A stretch of 64,000 bases of DNA from UBA9659 sp965208605 (GTDB taxonomy: Bacteria; Pseudomonadota; Gammaproteobacteria; Pseudomonadales; Azotimanducaceae), in assembly GCA_965208605.1 (NCBI GenBank), contig OZ242345.1, forward strand, positions 2,418,001 to 2,482,000, given 5' to 3'. Below are positions 14,407 through 23,744 of the stretch, piece after piece. Made by a program: the position numbers and the translations under genes. Position 1 is the first letter of the stretch, and the number at the start of each line of letters is the position of its first letter. A model generated the notes under the pieces. That model saw only the letters and a list, made by a program, of their open reading frames with translations. It did no database searches and was not told the origin of the DNA.

Positions 14407-16908
14407 ATGTCCCATCAGGCTTCTCATAAAAGAAGGATTGAGCCGCTGCTCTCTGAGGCGGGCACCCGCCGGCTGGATGATGCGGAGTTGCTACTACTGG
14501 CAGAATCGGCCGAGACGCCGGCCTTAACCCGCCTTGCCGCCGAGTTGCGGGACCAGGGTCATCAAAACCGAATTTCTTATTCCCGCAAGGTCTTCATCCC
14601 CTTGACGCACCTCTGCCGTGATGTCTGTCACTACTGCACCTTTGCGCAGGTTCCCCGGAAACTAAAAGCCCCCTACCTGACACCCGATGAGGTGTTAAAA
14701 ATTGCCCAGGACGGTGCTCAGGCGGGTTGTAAAGAAGCACTCTTCACTCTGGGCGACAAGCCAGAACTCCGATACCGGGCGGCAAGAGAGGGCCTGAAGG
14801 CATTGCGGCAGGAATCTACCCTGTCTTATCTGCGCGACATGGCGCAGTTGGTATTAGCGGAGACCGGGCTACTACCGCATCTCAACCCCGGGCTGATGAC
14901 CGCTGCCGACCTGGCGGAATTGCGGCCTGTCTCAGTGTCCATGGGCATCATGCTGGAGACTGGCTCTGAGCGCCTGGCGGAGAAGGGCATGCCGCACCAT
15001 GGCTCGCCCGACAAGATACCCGCCAGAAGATTGGCAACACTCCGCCTGGCAGGTGCAGCCCAGGTGCCCTTTACCTCGGGCATTTTGATTGGCATAGGGG
15101 AGACCAGAAGGGAGCGGATTGAAGCCTTGCTGGCATTACGGAATATCCACGAAGCCCATGGGCATATTCAGGAAATCATCATTCAGAACTTCCGAGCAAA
15201 ACCAGACACACTGATGGCTCAGGCGCCAGAGCCAGATTTGAATGAACTGCTATGGACTCTCGCTTTTGCCCGCATCATCTTTGGTGCCCGCATGAACATC
15301 CAGGCACCGCCCAATCTCAGCCCGGGCATGCTTGCCCAGATTATTGACGCGGGTAGTAACGACTGGGGCGGGGTCTCACCGGTCACGCCGGACTTTGTGA
15401 ATCCAGAAGCGCCCTGGCCGCACCTCACCCAGTTGGCGGATGAAACTGCTCAATCGGGCAAGTTGCTGCTGGAGCGGCTCGCCCTCTATCCGGACTATGT
15501 GATGGATGTCCACCGCTGGGTTGCTCCGACTTTATTGCCCCAGATATTAGGCGCGGTTGATGGTGCCGGTTATCCGAGGACGGACAGCTGGGCGCCCGGG
15601 CAGCTAGGGGAACCACCCCGTCTAGGGGTCACCGGTATAACCAGGCGCCCGGCGAGTGGGAATCTGGCAGCTGTGTTGGCGAAAGTAAAATCGGGTGCCG
15701 GGCTGAACGAGACGGAGCTGGTGCAGTTGCTTGGTGCCCGGGGTGATGATTTCAAGCATGTCTGTCAAGCCGCCGATCGGCTCCGTCGGGAACTAGTAGG
15801 CGATGAGGTCACCTACTGTGTGAATCGCAACATCAATTACACCAATATCTGTTATTTCAAATGTCAGTTCTGTGCCTTTTCCAAGGGCAAGATGAGTGAA
15901 AACCTGCGTGGCAGACCCTATGACTTGACCCATGAAGAAATCGTGCGCCGTACCAAGGAAGCATGGGCGAGGGGGGCAAGCGAGGTGTGTTTGCAGGGCG
16001 GTATCCACCCGGAGTACACCGGCCAGACTTACCTGGACATCTGTCATGTGATTAAGCAGGCGGTACCAGAGATGCACATTCATGCCTTCTCGCCCTTGGA
16101 AGTCTGGCAGGGTGCTAAGACACTGGGCATAGGGCTGGATGAATTTCTTGGGCAACTCAAGGCGGCCGGTCTGGGTACGTTACCGGGTACGGCGGCCGAG
16201 ATACTTGACGATGAGGTCAGGGCAAGTCTCTGCCCGGATAAAATTAACACTGCCCAGTGGCTGGAAGTCATGGCAGCTGCCCATGCTCAGGGGTTCAATA
16301 CCACGGCGACTATCATGTGCGGCCATATTGAGCAGTATCGGCATGTCGCTCGGCATCTGTTACGGGTACGGGATTTACAAGCAAAGACGGGCGGCTTTAC
16401 CGAGTTTGTGATTTTGCCTTTCATCCACATGGAAGCCCCCATTTACCTGAAGGGGAAGGCAAGGCCGGGACCCAGTTTTCGGGAAGCGATATTGATCCAT
16501 GCTGTGGCCAGGCTTGCACTTCATCCCCACTTCAGAAATATCCAAGCATCCTGGACCAAACTTGGCCCTGCTGGGGTCCGTGCCTGTTTACAATCCGGTG
16601 TGAATGATCTGGGCGGCACTCTGATGAATGAGACGATTACCAGAGCCGCTGGTGCTAGTCACGGTCAAGAAACCTCAGCGGCGGAAATGGAACACATCAT
16701 CACTAGCATTGGCAGAAGCGCCCGGCAACGTTCCACGACCTACGGCGAGGTGTCTGCCCTGCAGAAGCAACGCTCATTTGGTGCCCTTGAACTCCAACCT
16801 CTGGTGTATACCGCCGCCAAAAAATATGACCGAAAAACTCCCAAGCGGACCCTGGTTCGCCCGGGTCTGGAAGCAGAGGAACAGCTGGGTAGTCAAGATA
16901 TTGTTTGA
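14407..16908 (+). CDS. fbiC: Fo synthase, fused CofG-CofH (FbiC)
   Basis: A bifunctional radical-SAM enzyme that makes Fo (the deazaflavin core of F420) from tyrosine and the flavin precursor 5-amino-6-ribitylaminouracil. The protein is 833 residues from the ATG at 14407, preceded by GGTTGGAGA. The N-terminal CofG half has the Fe-S triad C70, C74, C77 ('CRDVCHYC'). The C-terminal CofH half has C482, C486, C489 ('CYFKCQFCAFSKG'). Fusion in this order is the actinobacterial and proteobacterial arrangement, whereas archaea use two genes. It lies 510 bp after cofC, split from it by a REP element. Confidence 0.95.
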   Translation: MSHQASHKRRIEPLLSEAGTRRLDDAELLLLAESAETPALTRLAAELRDQGHQNRISYSRKVFIPLTHLCRDVCHYCTFAQVPRKLKAPYLTPDEVLKIAQDGAQAGCKEALFTLGDKPELRYRAAREGLKALRQESTLSYLRDMAQLVLAETGLLPHLNPGLMTAADLAELRPVSVSMGIMLETGSERLAEKGMPHHGSPDKIPARRLATLRLAGAAQVPFTSGILIGIGETRRERIEALLALRNIHEAHGHIQEIIIQNFRAKPDTLMAQAPEPDLNELLWTLAFARIIFGARMNIQAPPNLSPGMLAQIIDAGSNDWGGVSPVTPDFVNPEAPWPHLTQLADETAQSGKLLLERLALYPDYVMDVHRWVAPTLLPQILGAVDGAGYPRTDSWAPGQLGEPPRLGVTGITRRPASGNLAAVLAKVKSGAGLNETELVQLLGARGDDFKHVCQAADRLRRELVGDEVTYCVNRNINYTNICYFKCQFCAFSKGKMSENLRGRPYDLTHEEIVRRTKEAWARGASEVCLQGGIHPEYTGQTYLDICHVIKQAVPEMHIHAFSPLEVWQGAKTLGIGLDEFLGQLKAAGLGTLPGTAAEILDDEVRASLCPDKINTAQWLEVMAAAHAQGFNTTATIMCGHIEQYRHVARHLLRVRDLQAKTGGFTEFVILPFIHMEAPIYLKGKARPGPSFREAILIHAVARLALHPHFRNIQASWTKLGPAGVRACLQSGVNDLGGTLMNETITRAAGASHGQETSAAEMEHIITSIGRSARQRSTTYGEVSALQKQRSFGALELQPLVYTAAKKYDRKTPKRTLVRPGLEAEEQLGSQDIV

Positions 16909-16966
16909 TCTTGTTGATTTTATTGGTTTTATTAAAGCCACTAAAGAACTAACAAAGAACTAAAAA

Positions 16967-17836
16967 ATGCCACAGATAAATGATTTAAATTTACAAGAGT
17001 GGAAGCAATACGATGACATCCTGACCGACAGCCTGTGGTTACTTGGCAAGCGCGATAAATCAGGCGCGCATAACAACGCCTATCATGGCAACTTCATACC
17101 GCAGATTCCCAACCAGCTCATGCGCCGATTCACCCGCCAAGGTGACGTTGTATTGGATTTGTTTTTGGGTAGCGGCACGACCCTGATTGAAGCAAAACGT
17201 CTCGGACGACATGCCATTGGCGTAGAACTACTAGACGAAGTTGCTCAGTCCGCGCAGCGCAACATCGCCGGCGAAGGCACACCAGAAGATGTTTGCGCCG
17301 ATGCCCCTGATTGCAGTGCTAATAACACTTCTCATAAAAGCCATCTTGATACCCTGACCGATATCATCGTTGGCGATAGTGCTCGCAAGACCACCCGCAA
17401 CAAGGTAGTTAAGTCTCTGGCAAAAACAGGCAAGGATAAGGTGCATCTCATCATCCTGCATCCGCCATATCACGACATCATCAAGTTCAGCGATGAGGCT
17501 GATGATTTATCCAATAGCCCCTCTGTGGAAGATTTCACCAAAAAATTTGGCGATATTATTGCTCACTATTACGACCTACTGGAAAAAGATCGCCACCTTG
17601 CAATCATTATCGGCGATAAATATACCAACAGCGAGTGGGTGCCTCTTGGCTTTCACCTGATGCAAGAGACCTTAAAACGTGCCGACAAATTAATATTAAA
17701 AAGTATTGTCGTAAAAAATATGGCTAACAACCGCGCAAAGTTAAACCAGGAAAATTTGTGGCGTTACCGTGCCCTGGCTGGCGGCTTTTATATTTTCAAG
17801 CATGAATATATCCTGCTGTTTAGGAAAGGCGTTTAA
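16967..17836 (+). CDS. DNA methyltransferase (N4/N6 amino type) inside the F420 cluster
   Basis: A 289-residue SAM-dependent DNA methylase. Motif I is 'VVLDLFLGSGTTLIEAKRLG' around residues 61-80, and the adenosine-contact acidic residue follows in 'AIGVELLDEV'. Motif IV is 'HPPY' instead of the usual S/D-PPY, preceded by 'KVHLIIL'. No endonuclease or specificity gene is adjacent, so it is either an orphan methyltransferase or a remnant of a mobile unit. It separates fbiC from the luciferase-like oxidoreductases. It differs in sequence from the methyltransferase at 4817. Confidence 0.85.
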   Translation: MPQINDLNLQEWKQYDDILTDSLWLLGKRDKSGAHNNAYHGNFIPQIPNQLMRRFTRQGDVVLDLFLGSGTTLIEAKRLGRHAIGVELLDEVAQSAQRNIAGEGTPEDVCADAPDCSANNTSHKSHLDTLTDIIVGDSARKTTRNKVVKSLAKTGKDKVHLIILHPPYHDIIKFSDEADDLSNSPSVEDFTKKFGDIIAHYYDLLEKDRHLAIIIGDKYTNSEWVPLGFHLMQETLKRADKLILKSIVVKNMANNRAKLNQENLWRYRALAGGFYIFKHEYILLFRKGV

Positions 17837-17963
17837 GCATGGGGAAAGTGATGAAGCTCAGCAGAGGAAGGCACATGCATAAAGAGCGGCACCTGCTTCA
17901 ATAAAGAAGAGTCAATAAAGAAGAGTCAACAAAGAAAACTCAACAAAGAAAAGGAAGACTGAC

Positions 17964-18959
17964 ATGGCAGTACCGCAAAGAACCGCGCTCACATTACCCG
18001 ACCCGAGGGGTGCTGAGGCAACCATTGAGATGGCGAAGTGGGCTGAGGCCGAGGGCTATGATGATCTCTGGTTTGCCGACGGCGGTGGCATTGATGCGCT
18101 GACGACGGCAGCCGCGGTCGCGCTGAACACCAGCCGCTGCCGGATTGGTACGGCAATCATTCCGGTCTATTCACGAACGCCGGCAGTCCTGGCAGCCACG
18201 ACACATGTATTACATCAGTTGTCCCAGGGCCGATTTATTCTCGGCTTGGGGTCGTCTAGCCAGACCATGATGGAAAATTGGCATGGCCTGGAATTTGCGA
18301 AACCGCTTACCCGAGTGAAGGAAACGACTCAACTGATCAAAATGATGTTGACCGGTGCCAAGACCGACTATGAAGGCGAGACGGTGCAGAGCCGCGGCTA
18401 TCGCCAGCCCCCTTTGGAAGCAAATACCCCGCCGGTCTATATGGCAGCATTGAGAGCGAAAATGCTTGAAGCGGCAGCAGAGTTTTCAGATGGTGTCATT
18501 CTCAATCTCTTCCCTAAGGACGCGCTGCCAAAAATGATGCAGCATATTAAGATCGGTGCGGAGCGGGCCGGTAAGCGGTTGGAAGATCTGGAAATTGTCT
18601 GCCGACATCAGGTGGTGGTAACCGATGATCGAGATAAGGCTCGGCAACTTATTAGAAAAAGCTTCGCGCCCTACTATGCAACCCCGGTTTACAATAAGTT
18701 CCTCGCTTGGTGCGGATACGAGGAGGTTGCCGCCGCTATCAGGGAAGGCTGGGCTGCTAAAGACCGGGCAAAGACGACCGGCGCCTTAGACGATCAACTG
18801 GTGGATGCCATCGGTATCCTGGGCAGCATGGAGGAATGTCATGCGCGGATCAGAGAATATGCGGAGATGGGCATTACTACGCATATTATTTCCTGCGTCT
18901 CGCCTGACGAAGCACAACAGACCTTTGAGGCCTTTACGGCAAAGCACTTCTCCTTCTAA
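17964..18959 (+). CDS. LLM-class (luciferase-like) F420-dependent-type oxidoreductase
   Basis: A 331-residue TIM-barrel protein of the bacterial-luciferase-like superfamily. Typical segments are 'WAEAEGYDDLWFADGGGIDALT' (split by the barrel's first turn), 'IGTAIIPVYSRTP', 'GRFILGLGSS' and 'PVYMAALRAKMLEAAAEFSDG'. The family includes FMN- and F420-dependent enzymes. Presence beside F420 synthesis genes makes F420 the more likely cofactor, but this is inference from context. The ATG is preceded by AAGGAAG. The substrate is unknown. A second paralogue follows. Confidence 0.87.
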   Translation: MAVPQRTALTLPDPRGAEATIEMAKWAEAEGYDDLWFADGGGIDALTTAAAVALNTSRCRIGTAIIPVYSRTPAVLAATTHVLHQLSQGRFILGLGSSSQTMMENWHGLEFAKPLTRVKETTQLIKMMLTGAKTDYEGETVQSRGYRQPPLEANTPPVYMAALRAKMLEAAAEFSDGVILNLFPKDALPKMMQHIKIGAERAGKRLEDLEIVCRHQVVVTDDRDKARQLIRKSFAPYYATPVYNKFLAWCGYEEVAAAIREGWAAKDRAKTTGALDDQLVDAIGILGSMEECHARIREYAEMGITTHIISCVSPDEAQQTFEAFTAKHFSF

Positions 18960-19091
18960 AAGAGTCTTTCTAAAGAGTCCTTTTAGTAGCGTCTTTTTAA
19001 CAGCACCTTTTTAACAGTGTTTGTTTTAGCGGTGTCTTTTTAACAGCATCATTTTATTGATAACTATTTATTGATAAGAAAAGGAAGAACT
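18960..19091. repeat. Repetitive spacer between the two LLM oxidoreductase genes
   Basis: Units of the type 'tctttttaacagc' recur four to five times after the stop codon ('agtctttctaaagagtcct', 'gtctttttaacagcacct'). It ends in AAGGAAG, the ribosome-binding site of the next gene. It is repetitive but AT-rich and has no terminator hairpin. Confidence 0.65.
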
Positions 19092-20126
19092 ATGAAACTC
19101 GGACTACTTAGTGGCTACTCAGGGAAGTGTGTTGACCTCAACATTGAAGCGATCAAACAGGCGGAAAGCATGGGGTTTGACTCGGTCTGGACCGCCGAAG
19201 CTTATGGCTCAGATGCCGTTACCCCGGCGGCATGGATCCTGGCAAACACGACTAAAATCAAGGTAGGTACGGCCATCATGCAGATGTCGGGGAGGTCGCC
19301 TGCCTGTGCTGCCATGACCGCCATGACATTGAATCAACTCTCTCAGGGCAGGTTCCTTGCGGGTATAGGCGCATCGGGTCCACAGGTGGTTGAAGGTTGG
19401 CATGGTGTCCCCTATGGCAGGCCGGTGACCCGGGTGAAGGAATATGTCAGCATTATGAAACAGATTTTCGCCAGGGAAGCCCCCGTTGAACATCAGGGCT
19501 TTCACTATAGTCTGCCTTACAAGGGCAGTGACGGCACGGGACTCGGTAAACCGCTAAAAAGCATTTTGCAAGCGGATACCTCCATTCCCATCTATACGGC
19601 ATCTATTACCCCTAAAGGCTTGGAGGCCTCTGCGGAAGTTGCCGATGGGGTCTTCCCGGTCTGGATGCATCCAGAAAGATTTGATGTCTTTGAAGCATCA
19701 ATCAACCGGGGGCTCAGCAAGGCGGGTAAGACCCTGCTGGACTATGATGTTGCGCCCTTTGTTACCTGTGTGATGGGTGATGATCTGGCGCAATGCAGGA
19801 TGCCCATCAAGGGCAACATGGCCCTGTACATCGGTGGCATGGGGGCTCGGGACAAAAATTTTTACAACGATTATGCGAAGGCTCTAGGCTATGAAGACGC
19901 CGCCGTCAAAATTCAGGATCTCTTCCTATCCGGCAAGAAGGACGAAGCCATGGCCGCGGTGCCAGATGAATTGGTAGACGCAGTGCATCTCGTTGGTCCC
20001 GCCGGCAGGATTAAGGAACGACTGCAAGTCTGGAAGGAAGCTGCAGCCAAGGGGCATGTGGGTAGCATGTTGATCGCTAGCAACCAGAAGGAAGCGCTGG
20101 AACTTATTGCTGGGCAGGTCTTGTAA
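19092..20126 (+). CDS. LLM-class F420-dependent-type oxidoreductase (second paralogue)
   Basis: A 344-residue luciferase-like TIM-barrel protein. 'AESMGFDSVWTAEAYGSDAVTP' (two adjoining motifs), 'KVGTAIMQMSGRSPA', 'GRFLAGIGASGPQVVEGWHG' and 'GRPVTRVKEYV' are typical of the F420-dependent subgroup related to mycobacterial and MSMEG-type enzymes. The ATG at 19092 has a good Shine-Dalgarno (AAGGAAG) seven bases upstream. The substrate is unknown. Its place in the F420 cluster supports F420 as cofactor. Confidence 0.87.
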   Translation: MKLGLLSGYSGKCVDLNIEAIKQAESMGFDSVWTAEAYGSDAVTPAAWILANTTKIKVGTAIMQMSGRSPACAAMTAMTLNQLSQGRFLAGIGASGPQVVEGWHGVPYGRPVTRVKEYVSIMKQIFAREAPVEHQGFHYSLPYKGSDGTGLGKPLKSILQADTSIPIYTASITPKGLEASAEVADGVFPVWMHPERFDVFEASINRGLSKAGKTLLDYDVAPFVTCVMGDDLAQCRMPIKGNMALYIGGMGARDKNFYNDYAKALGYEDAAVKIQDLFLSGKKDEAMAAVPDELVDAVHLVGPAGRIKERLQVWKEAAAKGHVGSMLIASNQKEALELIAGQVL

Positions 20127-20216
20127 GTAAAAGGTCATGTGGATAAGAAGTGTAGATAAGAAGTCTTGTAATAAAAATCGTGATAAAAAAGTTGTAGCAG
20201 AGAGTTCCAACCACTG

Positions 20217-21467
20217 GTGGCAACACAAACAACGCAAGCACACTTGACCGGCTATAAAATAAGTGCCTACGGCGCTATTGATGAGATAGGTCAGGAAGCT
20301 TGGGATGCCTGCGCCAATCCGCACTGCTCAGCCGCACCTCAAGTGCCTTTTGATCCCTTCCTTTCCTATGCTTTCTTGCAGGCCCTGGAGCTTAGCCAGT
20401 CGGTCGCCCCGGAAACCGGCTGGGCACCCTATCATTTGGCATTTTCCCATGCCGACCGGGGCCTACAGGGTGTCGTCCCCATGTATTTGAAAAACCATTC
20501 CCGAGGTGAATTTGTTTTTGACCATGGCTGGGCGGAAGCCTTTGAGCGAGCGGGAGGCAACTATTATCCGAAACTTCAGATAGCGGTGCCATTCACACCG
20601 GTGACTGGCAGGCGCATCCTGTCTAAACCATTCTCTGAAGGCGACCAACCCGGTGCAGCGGGTGCAAGCGCAGCCAGTCTTGTAAAAACGCAAAAGGAAG
20701 TAGAGCGTTACCTCCTAGCGGGCATTACCCAGGTGGCGGAGCAGCTCAATGTCTCATCGGTGCATATCACCTTCGTTGACAAGACCCAGTGGGAAGTAAT
20801 GGGCGACCTGGGTTTTTTGCAACGCACTCACAATCAGTTTCACTGGCAGAATCAGGGCTATGCGGATTTTGATGATTTCCTGTCCAGCCTGGCTTCCAAG
20901 AAACGTAAAAACATCCGTCGGGAAAGGCAAGGCGCCCTTGCTGGCGGTATCTTTATTGAACGGCTGACGGGCGCTGAGATTAGCGAGGAGCACTGGGATG
21001 CCTTCTATCAGTTTTATAGGAATACCAGCGAGCGCAAGTGGGGTAGCCACTACTTAACGCGGCAGTTTTTCTCCTTGATCACTGAGTCCATGGCGGAGCA
21101 GATATTGCTGATGATGTGCAAGCGAGATGGCCGCTACATAGCCGGCGCGCTCCACTTTATTGGTGGGGATTGTTTGTATGGGAGGTATTGGGGTTGTCTT
21201 GAAGAGCATCCCTTCTTGCATTTTGAAACCTGCTACTACCAGGCTATTGAGTTTGCTATTGAGAGAAAACTTGCTCGGGTTGAAGCGGGTGCCCAGGGCG
21301 CACACAAACTAGCGCGTGCTTATATGCCTATGCACACCTACAGTGCCCACTGGATTGCCAATGCTTCATTTCGAGATGCGGTGGGTGAGTATCTGGTACA
21401 TGACCGGCAGCATGTACAACAAGAAATTGACTATATCAGGGAGCATAGCCCGTTCAAACGCGCTTAA
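20217..21467 (+). CDS. GNAT/FemAB-like protein (DUF482, COG3146 type)
   Basis: A 416-residue cytosolic protein resembling the COG3146 family: predicted N-acyltransferases with a FemAB/GNAT fold. Characteristic stretches are 'PFLSYAFLQALE', 'KSHSRGEF'-like 'KNHSRGEFVFDHGWA', 'SLASKKRKNIRRER', 'GRYWGCLEEHPFLHFETCYY' and 'EAGAQGAHKLARAY'. The start is the GTG at 20217. It follows the F420 oxidoreductases on the same strand with only repetitive DNA between. The acceptor is unknown. Confidence 0.82.
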   Translation: MATQTTQAHLTGYKISAYGAIDEIGQEAWDACANPHCSAAPQVPFDPFLSYAFLQALELSQSVAPETGWAPYHLAFSHADRGLQGVVPMYLKNHSRGEFVFDHGWAEAFERAGGNYYPKLQIAVPFTPVTGRRILSKPFSEGDQPGAAGASAASLVKTQKEVERYLLAGITQVAEQLNVSSVHITFVDKTQWEVMGDLGFLQRTHNQFHWQNQGYADFDDFLSSLASKKRKNIRRERQGALAGGIFIERLTGAEISEEHWDAFYQFYRNTSERKWGSHYLTRQFFSLITESMAEQILLMMCKRDGRYIAGALHFIGGDCLYGRYWGCLEEHPFLHFETCYYQAIEFAIERKLARVEAGAQGAHKLARAYMPMHTYSAHWIANASFRDAVGEYLVHDRQHVQQEIDYIREHSPFKRA

Positions 21468-21482
21468 CTTCGCCCTCCCTGA

Positions 21483-21630
21483 ACCCCGTCATTCTCGAGC
21501 TTGCTCGGGAATCCAGAGGAACAAAGGCAGCCCCCTGTGGGGCATTGACAACAAGATGGTTCGTCGCTCCCCGGCACACTCAGGCTTGCCCCGGGAATCC
21601 AGCCCCCGTCACTCTCGGGCTTGCTTGGCT
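21483..21630. repeat. REP/MITE-like repeat, copy 4, running into pckG
   Basis: It contains 'ccgtcattctcgagcttgct', 'gggaatccagaggaacaaag', 'ctgtggggcattgacaac', 'aagatggttcgtcgctcc' and a final 'ccgtcactctcgggcttgct'. The last arm overlaps the 3' end of pckG, providing its last codons and stop. Confidence 0.75.
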
Positions 21631-23495
21631 TCCAAAAGACGTTCTTTGAGCCCGGTGAGTTCTTGATGCAGTTCGGCAGGCACCGCTTCTCCGTAGTCTG
21701 CAAAGTGGGCTTCAATGAGTGGTATCTCTTCCAGCCAGCCGTCTAGTTCAACGTGTAACAGTGTGGCAAGATCCTGGGGGTCAAGTGCCAGCCCGGAGAT
21801 ATCCAAGGCTTCTATGGTGGGTAACTTGCCGATAGGTGTGTCTATGGCTGCTCTATCCTGCGCACCATTATTGATGCAACTATTTATGCAGCGCTCAAAA
21901 ATCCACTTCAGCACCCGGGAGTTTTCCCCGAAGCCGGGCCACGCGAAGTTCCCGGCGGCATTCTTTCTAAACCAGTTCACATAATAGATCCGCGGTAATT
22001 TCGGCTGTGCTGGCATGCCCGCATCATTACCGCCCTCATTACCGCTCTCATTACCAGCGGCACCAGCATTGCCTTTGCCGATATTGATCCAATGTCCCCA
22101 GTAATCGGCCATGTTGTAGCCGCAGAAGGGCAACATGGCCATGGGATCCCGCCTGAGTTCACCTATTTTGCCTGCTGCTGCCGCCGTTTTTTCCGATGAC
22201 ATGATGGCACCAAAGAAGACGCCTTCTTCCCAGCTCCGGGCTTCATTGACCAGAGGCACGATTGTTGAGCGTCGGCCGCCGAAGAGTATGGCGCTAATGG
22301 GTACCCCAGCGAGATCTTCCCACTCCTCAGCAATCACCGGGCACTGGGCCGCCGCCAGGGTAAATCTGGCGTTGGGGTGTGCCGCCAGTTCGCCTGAGTC
22401 CGGCGTCCAATCTCTACCCTGCCAGTCCGTCAAATGGTCGGGGGGCGTTCTTGTCATGCCTTCCCACCAGACATCCCCATCGTCCGTCTCAGCCACATTG
22501 GTAAATATGCAGTTGCGTGCCATGCTCAGCATGGCGTTGGGATTAGAATCCATGCTGGTGCCCGGTGCCACACCAAAAAATCCGGCTTCTGGGTTGATGG
22601 CATAGAGTTGCCCGTCATCGCCAAACTTCATCCAGCAGATGTCATCGCCAATGGTCTCTACCTTCCACCCGGGGATTGTCGGCACCAGCATGGCGAGGTT
22701 GGTCTTGCCACAGGCACTGGGGAAGGCACCGGCTATGTACCTGCTGATGCCCTCAGGATTAGTAATTTTGAGGATGAGCATGTGTTCGGCAAGCCAGCCT
22801 GCATCTCTTGCCATGACTGAGGCAATACGGAGGGCGAAGCACTTTTTCCCGAGTAGCGCATTGCCGCCGTAGCCGGAACCGAAGGACCAGATTTCCCGAC
22901 TCCTGGGGAAGTGCACGATATGCAACTTATCTGGATTACATGGCCAGGGGGCATCTTCATCCCCGGGCTCAAGGGGCACGCCGACCGAGTGGATGCAAGG
23001 GACGAAGTCCCCCGTCTCACCGAGGACATCGAGCACCTCCTGCCCGACCCGGGTCATGATGTGCATGTTGGTGACGACATAGGGCGAGTCGGTGATTTCC
23101 ACCCCGATATGCGCTATGGGTGAGCCGACGGGGCCCATGGAAAATGGAATGACATACATGGTCCGCCCGCGCATACAACCTGAAAATAACGCCTTCAAGG
23201 TTGTTCGCATGGCCCTGGGTTCAACCCAGTTGTTGTTCGGGCCGGCATCTTTTTCTGCTTCGGAGCAGATGAAGGTGCGGCTCTCCACTCTGGCGACATC
23301 GGCAGGGTCGGAACGCACCAGATAGCTATTGGGACGTTTATCCTCATTGAGTCGCTTGGCAACGCCCCTGCCCAGCAACAAACGCCACATGTCGTTATAT
23401 TCGCGTTCATCACCGCGACACAAGACAAGGGCATCCGGTTGGCACAGCGTCTGCATCTCATCAAGCCATGCCGCCAGATTTTTGTTGCTTATCAT
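21609..23495 (-). CDS. pckG: Phosphoenolpyruvate carboxykinase (GTP)
   Basis: It catalyses GTP-dependent interconversion of oxaloacetate and PEP, a gluconeogenic or anaplerotic step. The 628 residues fit the GTP-type family. The P-loop region is 'GAFPSACGKTNLAML', the metal and oxaloacetate contacts include 'YGGNALLGKKCFALRI', and 'NPEAGFFGVAPGT' is the family signature. An in-frame repetitive insert 'GNESGNEGGND' (22021-22070) sits in a surface region. The last few residues ('KQARE') and the stop are encoded by a REP arm. It is flanked by plus-strand genes, so it is a single-gene unit. A row of 'aatgaatgagtctt'-like repeats lies upstream of its start. Confidence 0.95.
   Translation of the reverse strand: MISNKNLAAWLDEMQTLCQPDALVLCRGDEREYNDMWRLLLGRGVAKRLNEDKRPNSYLVRSDPADVARVESRTFICSEAEKDAGPNNNWVEPRAMRTTLKALFSGCMRGRTMYVIPFSMGPVGSPIAHIGVEITDSPYVVTNMHIMTRVGQEVLDVLGETGDFVPCIHSVGVPLEPGDEDAPWPCNPDKLHIVHFPRSREIWSFGSGYGGNALLGKKCFALRIASVMARDAGWLAEHMLILKITNPEGISRYIAGAFPSACGKTNLAMLVPTIPGWKVETIGDDICWMKFGDDGQLYAINPEAGFFGVAPGTSMDSNPNAMLSMARNCIFTNVAETDDGDVWWEGMTRTPPDHLTDWQGRDWTPDSGELAAHPNARFTLAAAQCPVIAEEWEDLAGVPISAILFGGRRSTIVPLVNEARSWEEGVFFGAIMSSEKTAAAAGKIGELRRDPMAMLPFCGYNMADYWGHWINIGKGNAGAAGNESGNEGGNDAGMPAQPKLPRIYYVNWFRKNAAGNFAWPGFGENSRVLKWIFERCINSCINNGAQDRAAIDTPIGKLPTIEALDISGLALDPQDLATLLHVELDGWLEEIPLIEAHFADYGEAVPAELHQELTGLKERLLEAKQARE
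22021..22070 (-). repeat. In-frame tandem repeat in pckG
   Basis: Units 'cattaccgccct' / 'cattaccgctct' / 'cattaccagcgg' repeat three to four times and encode a GNE/GNE/GND series. Such a stretch is not expected in PckG from other bacteria. Confidence 0.75.
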
Positions 23496-23744
23496 TTACG
23501 GTCCCTTAATGAATGAGTCTTAATGAATGAAGCTTAATGAATGAGCTCTAATAACTGAGCTCTAATAAAGAGACCGGTTCAGAGCCCAATCAAAGACTCA
23601 AAGAATATCGTATTTGTCGCCTTGAAGCGATGATGTTGGTAGAGTTTCACTCCGACGCTGGGGACCAGAGTGGCGATAACCCTAAAGCAGACAATTCAGC
23701 CTGGGGTTGTTACTCTCTCCGCTCATCTCTAGGGAGTTTTTGAT
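23496..23744. other. Divergent spacer pckG / wax-ester synthase
   Basis: A local repeat of 'ttaatgaatga' and 'gagctctaata' units fills 23505-23575. It is followed by unique sequence without a gene and the Shine-Dalgarno AGGGAG (23730-23735). Promoters for both flanking genes should lie here, but no clear -35/-10 pair stands out. Confidence 0.5.
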
